Below, in pieces: positions 8,698-15,740 of a stretch of 64,000 nt of DNA. Source of the stretch: Acidobacteriota bacterium (lineage in GTDB: Bacteria; Acidobacteriota; UBA6911); contig JAFGIY010000175.1 of the NCBI GenBank assembly GCA_016929335.1, positions 1 to 64,000 of the forward strand, in the 5' to 3' direction. The stretch's first letter is position 1; every line of letters starts with the position of its first letter. Under the pieces are notes generated by a model. That model was not told where the DNA came from. It saw only the letters and a program-made list of their open reading frames with translations, and ran no database searches. The position numbers were made by a program, and so were the translations under genes.

Positions 8698-9612
8698 ATG
8701 ACGATGCGGACGGCGATTATTGCTAATATTCAGGGATTTTCCATTCATGATGGGCCCGGGATTCGAACGGTTGTCTTTTTTAAGGGCTGCCCTCTATCCT
8801 GTCAGTGGTGTGCAAATCCCGAATGCCTGTCGGCAAAGCCCCAGATGGGCTTTATTGAGACTCTCTGTGCGGGTTGCGGCAGGTGTCTGGATGCCTGCTC
8901 AAACAACGCCATTCGACACACGGAAGGCGAGCATCGGATCGATTATGCCCGCTGCAGATCCTGCGGCAATTGCCGGGATCAATGCTTTCACGGCGCGCTG
9001 GTCCTGTATGGCGAATCCATGACGGTCGCCGAGGTCTGGGATGCAGTCAGGCGTGATAAAATGTTTTATGATGAATCGGGCGGCGGCATAACGGTTTCGG
9101 GAGGAGAGCCGTTGCTGCATCCGGCATTCGTCCGGGAGTTGTTTGAGATGAGCCGTCAGGAAGGAATCAATACCTGCGCTGAGACCTGCGGATATGTGGA
9201 TTCGGAAGCGCTGCTCGAGGTCCTTCCCGTCACAGACCATTTTCTGTTTGATCTGAAGGAAATGGATCCGAAGGCGCATAGGGAGCATACCGGCCGATCG
9301 AACAGCAGAATTCTGAAAAACGCCGCGCTGCTGATAAAGCACGGAGCAAACGTTCTGTTCCGCCAGCCGCTTATCCCGGGCATCAATGATTCAATCGAAA
9401 ATATCGAGGCGACTGCCCGGTTTTTGATCGGTCTCGGCAAGGATGCCGCACGGCTTGAGATTATGCCTTTTCACAGAATGGGCCAGAGCAAATACAGGGC
9501 GCTCAATATGCTTTATACTATGGGAGAAATCGGCGTTGCCGATGACGAACAGGTGGAAGCCGCTCGAACAGCCTATGTTCAACGCGGCATAGATTGTTCG
9601 GTTTCACGATAA
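8698..9612 (+). CDS. glycyl radical enzyme activating enzyme (radical SAM)
   Basis: 304 residues; ATG codons at 8698 and 8704 are both possible and neither has a strong ribosome site. The radical SAM cluster is C31-x3-C35-x2-C38 in KGCPLSCQWC, preceded by the activase signature FSIHDGPGIRTVVFFKG. An insert carries two further ferredoxin-type cysteine sets (CAGCGRCLDAC and CRSCGNCRDQC), as in activases of PflD-, CutC- or HpdB-like enzymes rather than the short PflA. SAM-binding GGEP occurs as SGGEPLLHP. It abstracts a hydrogen from the conserved glycine of the enzyme encoded 21 bp downstream. Co-transcription is very likely. Confidence 0.93.
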   Translation: MTMRTAIIANIQGFSIHDGPGIRTVVFFKGCPLSCQWCANPECLSAKPQMGFIETLCAGCGRCLDACSNNAIRHTEGEHRIDYARCRSCGNCRDQCFHGALVLYGESMTVAEVWDAVRRDKMFYDESGGGITVSGGEPLLHPAFVRELFEMSRQEGINTCAETCGYVDSEALLEVLPVTDHFLFDLKEMDPKAHREHTGRSNSRILKNAALLIKHGANVLFRQPLIPGINDSIENIEATARFLIGLGKDAARLEIMPFHRMGQSKYRALNMLYTMGEIGVADDEQVEAARTAYVQRGIDCSVSR

Positions 9613-9633
9613 CTCGAATCATCGAGGTGCAGA

Positions 9634-12078
9634 ATGGCTGAAGTAAACATGGAACTCCTTAAACGGATCGACGCAATACAGCTAAGCGAACACAATCAGC
9701 AATGGAAGAAAGCCTTGAAGGCCTCCGGCTGGAAACTGTTCGCAGACAGGGAAAAATGGACCGTAGCCTCCTGGCGTGAAAACGAAGGGGAAGACATTCA
9801 GATCCGCCGCGCCAGGCTCTTTGCGAAAATCGTCGAGAATATCGAAATCCGTATTCATGATTACGATGTGATCGTGGGGCGTCCGACGCCCGGCGTCATA
9901 GGATGCGCGACGTCGTTCGACGTCTGCGGCGACTATATCCCGGACCTGTGGAAGGATACCGCCGAACTCCGGATCACAATGGATGCGAATGTAGGGCTGG
10001 ATCCTGAAAGCCTGGAAATTTTGCGCGAGAGTGCCCGGGAATTTCGCGGCAAGGCGGCGCCCGAGATGACCTACAAAGCATGGGAAGCCGTAGTCGGTTC
10101 GTGGATAAAGGACGCCGAAGCGGCGAAGCTCAAAGACCCCACGCTGGACACCACGATATTCGGGCAAACCACGTCTGTGCTGATGTGGAAAAAGATCCTG
10201 GAAAAAGGACTTCGAAGTCTCATTGACGAAGCGCAGGAGCATATCGATGCGTTTATCGCGACGCGGCAGACGGATATCGACAGGCTTTACTTCTGGAAAT
10301 CCGCCATTATTGTCTGCGAGGCGGCGATCCGCCATTCAAAGAGATATGCCGCGCTTGCAGGAGAAATGGCCGAATCGGAAGCGCGCCCGGATCGCAAAGC
10401 CGAACTGCTGCAGATCGCAAGCATCTGTGAACAGGTGCCCGAGTATCCGGCCAGGACCTTTCAGGAAGCCCTTCAGTCCATGGCCATTATCGGCGTGTGC
10501 AAATTCTATGAGCACCCGATGCACAACAATCCGCAATGGGGGCGCGGCGACCAGTATCTGTATCCGTACTTTATCAAAGACATTACGAACGGCACACTCA
10601 CCGTAGAAAGAGCGGCCGGATTGCTGGCGGAGCTCATCGGCCGGTGGGGCACGCAGACATTCGTCGCTTCTGAAAGCCTCAAGGAATCGCATCAGATCAA
10701 TTTCGGCATCAATAACATAATGATCGGCGGGGTGGACAAAACGGGAGCCGACTGCTCAAACGAATTAAGCTATCTTTTCCTTCACGTTATCGGGCTGCTG
10801 CAGCTGTCTTCTCCAACCGTGGGGCTGCGCTGGAACAAGGCGACGCCGCATTGGCTGATGAATAAAGCCATAAAAACGAACATGGCGACAAAGGGCGGTA
10901 TTCCCCTTTTTGAAAATGATGAGGTCGTGATTTCACATTTCCTGGAAGACGGAATTCCCATGGACGAAGCGGCGGAATGGTGCGGCCTGGGTTGCGTCTA
11001 TCCCTGTCTTCCTTCCAGAGCAGAGCATTACGGCGCTGAAGGGATGGCCGCCTGCAACATGGCCGCAATGCTTCACCTGGTCCTGCACAACGGAGTGGAT
11101 GTGAACGGCAGGCGCACCGGATTGGAAACAGGCGATCCTGCGGAATTCAAAAGCTTTGATGAGCTGTACGACGCTCTGATGAAGCAACACAAATTCATCA
11201 CACACCGCTCTTTCTGGCTGGCTGCGATTGCCCGAAAGGAACAATCCAAGCATATACGGCTGCCCTTTCTGTCGACTGTCGGCATTCAGAGATGCATGGA
11301 TATAGGACAGGATCTGTTGATTCCGGATCCTGAATGCTCCATGTTCGGCATTTCCGACAGAGCCATCATCGATGTCGCCGATTCTCTTATAGCGGTGAAG
11401 AAGCTGGTATTCGACGAGAAGAAGCTGACAATGCGCGAGCTCCTCGATGCGCTGGACGCCAACTTCGAAGGGAAGCGCGGCGAAGAAATCCGGCAGATGT
11501 GCCTCGCACAACCCAAATTCGGAAATGACCTCGATGAGGTGGATCTGCTCGCCGGGAAAATCAGCACAGACTCCTATCAAATCATCCGCAGCTATGACAA
11601 TTCGCCGTTCCGCAATTACATGGTCGCGAGAGAGGGCCTGGCATGGCACTACTTCGGCGGACGAGGCGCAGGCGCTTTGCCTAATGGCCGAAAAGCCTTC
11701 GAGCCGCTCAATGACGGTTCGGTTTCTCCGATGAGGGGCGCCGACAAGAAAGGACCGACGGCAGTGCTTCGCTCCGCTCTCAAGGCGGGATTCGAAGAGT
11801 CGCATGCCTCGGTGCTCAATCAAAAGTTTTCATCTGCGATGATTCGGAGCAATGAAAGCGTAGACAAGCTGGTAGCCTACACCAATGCATTCATGTCAAA
11901 GGGCGGCTCTCACATTCAATACAACATGGTGGATACGAACGAACTGAAGGACGCCAAGATCCACCCGGAAAATCACCGTGATCTGATCGTCCGCATCGGA
12001 GGATTCAGCGCTTATTTCACGCAGCTTTCACCCGACATTCAGGACGACGTCATCAACAGAAGCGAACACCTGCTGTAG
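9634..12078 (+). CDS. glycyl radical enzyme of unassigned substrate class
   Basis: 814 residues, full length for the pyruvate formate-lyase superfamily. The glycyl radical loop is RIGGFSAYF with the radical glycine at Gly790. The catalytic loop is C450-G-L-G-C454-V-Y-P-C458, in which Cys454 aligns with the thiyl-radical cysteine. Glycerol, propanediol, choline, isethionate and hydroxyproline enzymes have Glu two residues after that cysteine (C-V-E); here it is Tyr456, so a simple dehydratase or C-N lyase role is not supported. The class is unknown. It follows its activase directly and is oxygen sensitive by nature, which implies anoxic growth. Its stop codon faces the four-helix-bundle gene one base away. 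Confidence 0.9.
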   Translation: MAEVNMELLKRIDAIQLSEHNQQWKKALKASGWKLFADREKWTVASWRENEGEDIQIRRARLFAKIVENIEIRIHDYDVIVGRPTPGVIGCATSFDVCGDYIPDLWKDTAELRITMDANVGLDPESLEILRESAREFRGKAAPEMTYKAWEAVVGSWIKDAEAAKLKDPTLDTTIFGQTTSVLMWKKILEKGLRSLIDEAQEHIDAFIATRQTDIDRLYFWKSAIIVCEAAIRHSKRYAALAGEMAESEARPDRKAELLQIASICEQVPEYPARTFQEALQSMAIIGVCKFYEHPMHNNPQWGRGDQYLYPYFIKDITNGTLTVERAAGLLAELIGRWGTQTFVASESLKESHQINFGINNIMIGGVDKTGADCSNELSYLFLHVIGLLQLSSPTVGLRWNKATPHWLMNKAIKTNMATKGGIPLFENDEVVISHFLEDGIPMDEAAEWCGLGCVYPCLPSRAEHYGAEGMAACNMAAMLHLVLHNGVDVNGRRTGLETGDPAEFKSFDELYDALMKQHKFITHRSFWLAAIARKEQSKHIRLPFLSTVGIQRCMDIGQDLLIPDPECSMFGISDRAIIDVADSLIAVKKLVFDEKKLTMRELLDALDANFEGKRGEEIRQMCLAQPKFGNDLDEVDLLAGKISTDSYQIIRSYDNSPFRNYMVAREGLAWHYFGGRGAGALPNGRKAFEPLNDGSVSPMRGADKKGPTAVLRSALKAGFEESHASVLNQKFSSAMIRSNESVDKLVAYTNAFMSKGGSHIQYNMVDTNELKDAKIHPENHRDLIVRIGGFSAYFTQLSPDIQDDVINRSEHLL

Positions 12079-12079
12079 G

Positions 12080-12688
12080 TCAAGGAGAGGGATATTTGCT
12101 TCTTCTATTCCGGCGGACTCTGTAGAGACGTTCCGTAAAGCCGCCCTCGCGCTCGAAAGCCTCGGCCTGGGCGGCAATCTGGCGATCAAGCCAAAAGCAG
12201 CATAGATTTAAAAGCGACAGCGCCGCATTAGCGGCCAGAACTTCCACAGTTCCGTCCGTGAGTGTCCGTGTCAGTCCGTGCTCGTCCGTGTTGCATTGAT
12301 TCTCTTTTCTTACCCACTGCTGAAACTGCTCCAGCGTCGCACAGTGTCCTGCTTTAAAGCGCATCAAAGCAGGATGGTTCGGCGCCCATAACTGCAGATT
12401 CCTTTGTCGCAAGTAATCCTCATAATCCAGGCGCAGCTCTTCCAGGCTGGCGCGCGCCACATTGGTCAGTTTGAGTTCCGTCTTCTTCGATGTGCCGCCG
12501 GCCTGGCTTCCTTCGGCGATGTTTTGCACACCGCTGCGGGCTGCCTGAACCATTTGGTCATGAGTGCGGCTGCGCTTATCAATAAAGCGGTCGCAAAAGC
12601 GGACTGTGACATCATAGATCAATTGTGCCACCTGAAAGCTTTTGAGCTTCCGATATCCCCCATGTTTCGGAATCAGGGATTCACTCAT
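12080..12688 (-). CDS. four-helix-bundle protein with suffix domain (23S IVP-like)
   Basis: 202 residues. Residues 12-90 (YRKLKSFQVAQLIYDVTVRFCDRF ... QAARSGVQNIAEGSQAG) match the four-helix-bundle family related to 23S rRNA intervening-sequence proteins, and a C-terminal helical suffix domain follows. Between the two, about residues 133-146 (NTDEHGLTRTLTDG) are encoded by a 10-nt tandem repeat (12254-12290) that looks like intergenic repeat DNA captured inside the gene. Function in this family is not established. It is the last gene of, or just downstream from, the hypAB-ferredoxin set, and it meets the glycyl radical gene tail to tail. Confidence 0.8.
   Translation of the reverse strand: MSESLIPKHGGYRKLKSFQVAQLIYDVTVRFCDRFIDKRSRTHDQMVQAARSGVQNIAEGSQAGGTSKKTELKLTNVARASLEELRLDYEDYLRQRNLQLWAPNHPALMRFKAGHCATLEQFQQWVRKENQCNTDEHGLTRTLTDGTVEVLAANAALSLLNLCCFWLDRQIAAQAEAFEREGGFTERLYRVRRNRRSKYPSP
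12254..12290. repeat. four copies of GTCCGTG at exact 10-nt spacing inside a coding gene
   Basis: GTCCGTG occurs at 12254, 12264, 12274 and 12284, separated by variable trinucleotides (AGT, TCA, CTC). Because 10 is not a multiple of 3, each unit is translated in a different frame, giving a non-repetitive HGxTRTxTDG-like peptide. Confidence 0.85.
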
Positions 12689-12774
12689 GCAATAGATCTA
12701 ATTGCCCATCGCGGGATTGAGCAAAAATATTTCTAAAATTGGAGGAGGAGGAGGCAAAAAATCACGGTGACAAG

Positions 12775-13884
12775 CTACTTGAGGAAGTAGTGCCCCCATA
12801 CCGGGATAACGTGCACCGGCTGTCCCGATTCATCTCCCTCGGGCGGTTTCGGCTTCAGGTATTCCGGCGGCCGGACAATTTTTAAGGTTAACGCGTTCGG
12901 CTCGCAGGTGATGACACAGAGGCCGCAGCCTTTACACTTTTCAGGATCCACGAACGATATTTGCCGGCTGGAGGTCTCGACCGGTTTCATTTCGACCGCT
13001 TCGAACGGACATCGTTCGATGCATTTTTCGCAGCCGGTGCATGTCTCTTCATTGACCACCGCCAGGAACCGGTTTGGCGTCATCAGGTCATAGCGTTTAT
13101 CGCGGGTGACGGCGTAAAGATTTTCGCAACAGCAATCGCAGCAGTAGCAGTCTCCCCAGTGCACTAATCCGGCTTCCTCCGCCTGCCTTGCGGTTGCGAG
13201 GGCTTCTTCCAGCGTAACTTCTTTCAGCAGACGGCCGGGCTGGTTGAGATAATATTCCCCTCTTGGCCTGTCAAAACAGGCAAAACACACCATTAAGGGC
13301 TTCTTACATTTATATCCCCACGAGACGCGGCAGCCGCATGGAGCAAGTATTCTGCTCTTGGCATTTTCAATTCTTAGTTTGAAGTTCTCCTCGGGGAGGA
13401 TATCTTCCGGTTTGATATCGGGACTGCGTTCGAGCGCTCCAATAGCCGGCCAGATGGGCAGGCTCCGACCCGTCATCTTGATGAATTCTTCGGTATGCTT
13501 CAGAAAATGATCGGCCCACTCATTATAGAAAAAGTCCGCCCAGAGTTCTTTCGCTTCCTGGGATATGGCATACGGACCGGTATGGGGAGCGGTATCGGCG
13601 ACACAATCATGATGGAAGGCCAGCAGAGTTGTGTGGAAGGCGTACTGGGTCAATCCCCTGGTCAGCATCCCTTTGTCCACCAGGACATCCAGTTTCCCGG
13701 AAAGCGCCTTCTCATCAATGCCCATCCTGGCGGCCAGTTCCTTGCAGGTGGCAGGCTCAAACAACTCAAGGCAAATTGCGGCCTCTTCGGGCGTAATCGT
13801 CGCGGCCAGCACTTTCGGGAAACGCTCTGACTCCCAGACACCCAGCTTGTCCGATAACCGCTTGTAGATACCCTTGTCCGCCAT
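12775..13884 (-). CDS. winged-helix/4Fe-4S ferredoxin protein linked to hypAB
   Basis: 369 residues from the ATG at 13884 (MADKGIY), which follows AGGAGGAACTC; an ATG six codons upstream covers the ribosome site. The N-terminal third looks like a helix-turn-helix/winged-helix region (PATCKELAARMGIDEKALSGKLDVLVDKGML). Then come Cys-rich segments (APCGCRVSWGYKCKK, VCFACF, CYCCDCCC) and two classical [4Fe-4S] ferredoxin motifs, CTGCEKCIERC and CKGCGLCVITC. An electron-transfer role with one or more extra clusters is supported. The partner is unknown. The gene lies 24 bp downstream of hypB, in an apparent operon with nickel-insertion factors. Confidence 0.75.
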   Translation of the reverse strand: MADKGIYKRLSDKLGVWESERFPKVLAATITPEEAAICLELFEPATCKELAARMGIDEKALSGKLDVLVDKGMLTRGLTQYAFHTTLLAFHHDCVADTAPHTGPYAISQEAKELWADFFYNEWADHFLKHTEEFIKMTGRSLPIWPAIGALERSPDIKPEDILPEENFKLRIENAKSRILAPCGCRVSWGYKCKKPLMVCFACFDRPRGEYYLNQPGRLLKEVTLEEALATARQAEEAGLVHWGDCYCCDCCCENLYAVTRDKRYDLMTPNRFLAVVNEETCTGCEKCIERCPFEAVEMKPVETSSRQISFVDPEKCKGCGLCVITCEPNALTLKIVRPPEYLKPKPPEGDESGQPVHVIPVWGHYFLK

Positions 13885-13908
13885 AGAGTTCCTCCTTGCC
13901 AATTCAGT

Positions 13909-14562
13909 TTACTTCAACGTCTCCTCAATCCATGAAAACCAGCGATCCATTCCTTCGCCCGTTTTGGCGGAAACCGGGAAAATCTCCGCCGAAGGATTCA
14001 GACTGCTGATCATCTCCGGAAAAGCATCCAGATTAAAATCAAAATATGGCGATACGTCCACTTTATTTATCAGGATCACATCCGCATCAAGGAACACTAC
14101 CGGATATTTTCGCGGTTTGTCATCCCCTTCGGGAACACTCAGGAGGACGACATTTTTGTGCGCGCCCAGATCGAAGTCGGCAGTGCAGACGAGATTTCCG
14201 ATGTTTTCAAGAAAGATCAGATCGATCCGGTCCAGATCCATGGAATCCAGAGCTTTTTTGATCATCATGGCATCAAGGTGGCATCCACCGCCGGCATTTA
14301 TCTGAACGGCCGGGACATTTTGATGCCTGATTTTATCCGCATCGATGGAAGAGGCAATATCGCCTTCAATCACCGCGATCCTGTATTTATCCTTGAACCG
14401 ATTGATGGCCCGCATGATCAAGCTGGTCTTGCCCGAACCGGGAGATGACATGAGGTTGATCATCAGAATATGGTGATCGGTCAGCAATTTTCGATTTATT
14501 TCCGCCTTTTCCTTATTCGCTCCGAGGATATTTTCTTTTACGGTAATTGTCCTGGCGCTCAT
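13909..14562 (-). CDS. hypB: nickel incorporation GTPase HypB
   Basis: 217 residues. The P-loop SPGSGKT is at residues 40-46, followed by the HypB metal-site region NAGGGCHLDA, ENIGNLVCTADFDLG, and the guanine-specificity NKVD. It hydrolyses GTP to drive nickel insertion with HypA. The N-terminus lacks a His-rich or CxxCGC nickel-storage segment. The ATG starts directly after the hypA stop codon, so the two are translationally coupled. No hydrogenase or CO dehydrogenase structural gene lies in the window, so the nickel enzyme served must be elsewhere. Confidence 0.93.
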   Translation of the reverse strand: MSARTITVKENILGANKEKAEINRKLLTDHHILMINLMSSPGSGKTSLIMRAINRFKDKYRIAVIEGDIASSIDADKIRHQNVPAVQINAGGGCHLDAMMIKKALDSMDLDRIDLIFLENIGNLVCTADFDLGAHKNVVLLSVPEGDDKPRKYPVVFLDADVILINKVDVSPYFDFNLDAFPEMISSLNPSAEIFPVSAKTGEGMDRWFSWIEETLK

Positions 14563-14904
14563 TTACTCGACCTCCATATTCTCGATATAGAGTTCGCGCC
14601 CGCCGACGATCTCAATCCGTTTCCCATCGCATTTCGGGCAGCGGAAATCCCGCTTTTGCAGGGGGAAAATAAGATCACAGTCGCGGCAACGCATTTGTCC
14701 GGGGACATGCATAAAATGAATTTTGGCGCCGGCGGCAATGGTGTTTTTGCTGAGAAAGCCGAAATAAAAGCTGACGGCGTCATCAACAATGCCGGTGTAA
14801 TCTCCGACCACCAGATTGATGCTGATAATTTTGCGGGCTTTTGCCTTTTCGGCATTTTCGAGCGCAAGGGCTAACAGCGATTCGACAATACTCTGCTCAT
14901 GCAT
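14563..14904 (-). CDS. hypA: nickel metallochaperone HypA
   Basis: 113 residues from the ATG at 14904, giving the N-terminus MHEQSI with the nickel-binding His2 conserved across HypA. Zinc is bound by C73xxC76 and C89xxC92 (CRDC, CPKC). The upstream in-frame ATG seven codons earlier would displace His2 and is rejected. It passes Ni(II) to the maturation complex with HypB, which is encoded immediately downstream. Confidence 0.93.
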   Translation of the reverse strand: MHEQSIVESLLALALENAEKAKARKIISINLVVGDYTGIVDDAVSFYFGFLSKNTIAAGAKIHFMHVPGQMRCRDCDLIFPLQKRDFRCPKCDGKRIEIVGGRELYIENMEVE

Positions 14905-14934
14905 CGCAGGTCTTTTATATTGCATTTAAACGAG

Positions 14935-14993
14935 GATCTCCACTGATTCTCACAGAATATTTTCCCATGAAGACCGGTGGAAATCCGCGGTCA
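14935..14993. repeat. decayed copy of the CCGTG-type palindrome
   Basis: GATCTCCACTGATTCTCACA on the left and GGAAATCCGCGG on the right resemble the arms of the palindromes at 7709 and 23333, but pairing is poor. It lies upstream of hypA. The rest of 14994-15183 shows no supported feature. Confidence 0.35.
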
Positions 14994-15183
14994 GGCTTCA
15001 GCTGGATCCATTGGCAGGCGACAGTTGCCTGTCTCCCGCTCCGGCGGCTAACCCTGCGGCATCTGCGGTGATGATCTGATGGCTGCACGCGGCAACTTCG
15101 GGCAGCGCTTCTCAAGAAAGAATCTGCAGAATCGTTATCTTGTGAGGCAATCCCGGTTACAGGTATCGATTCTCCCGGTGCAT

Positions 15184-15546
15184 TCAGGCGGGGATTTTCG
15201 CGGTATCGGGAATTCGGGTCAATTTGGGAGCAGGAGTATGGGGCACAAAAAAATCCTTCCCGCGGACGGACGGGCAGGGAGCTTTGTCCGACACAAGCGT
15301 TCGTTTTTCGTGACCGCCTTTTCGAAAATTGCTTAAGGAAGATTGAAGCCGGCGGTCGCATTGCCTGAGAATTTCGCTCACTTCTTCCACTTCCAGTTGA
15401 AGAGAGAGCGCGATGACCTCCGGCGATTGTCCCCGGTAATGAGCAAGAGCGAAGATTTTCCGCTCGAGCTCAGGCCACTGACGGTAAGTTATGGAAATTT
15501 CCTGGAACAGGCTGTCTCTTTTTATTTTCTCAACGACGGCGGGCAT
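15184..15546 (-). CDS. small sigma-70 region 4-like HTH protein
   Basis: 120 residues. Residues 21-75 (YRQWPELERKIFALAHYRGQ ... SLQLEVEEVSEILRQCDRRL) look like region 4 of ECF-type sigma factors, with a helix-turn-helix that would contact a -35 element, but there is no region 2. The C-terminal 40 residues are Pro/Arg-rich and unrelated. It could be a truncated sigma factor, a stand-alone region-4 regulator or a decaying gene. The ribosome site before the ATG is weak. It lies downstream of the GH2 gene on the same strand. Confidence 0.5.
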   Translation of the reverse strand: MPAVVEKIKRDSLFQEISITYRQWPELERKIFALAHYRGQSPEVIALSLQLEVEEVSEILRQCDRRLQSSLSNFRKGGHEKRTLVSDKAPCPSVRGKDFFVPHTPAPKLTRIPDTAKIPA

Positions 15547-15740
15547 TTCAGGAACCCTGACCTTTCTTTTCCTTTTTACTCAACAACCAACACATACAAT
15601 AACGTATGCGGACGGGGAAAAGTTTCAATATCCGTCCGAAAAGATTTTTGACTAAAATCCTAACATTGAAAACGACGGAGGCAGGTTGATACTGGGGATT
15701 GCAGTGGCAGACGCTGTCGAAAAATCCTGAAAACGGCCGA

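Noticed and set aside
12254-12290. CRISPR-like array
   Set aside because: Units are 7 nt with 3-nt gaps, lie inside a coding gene, and no cas genes are present.
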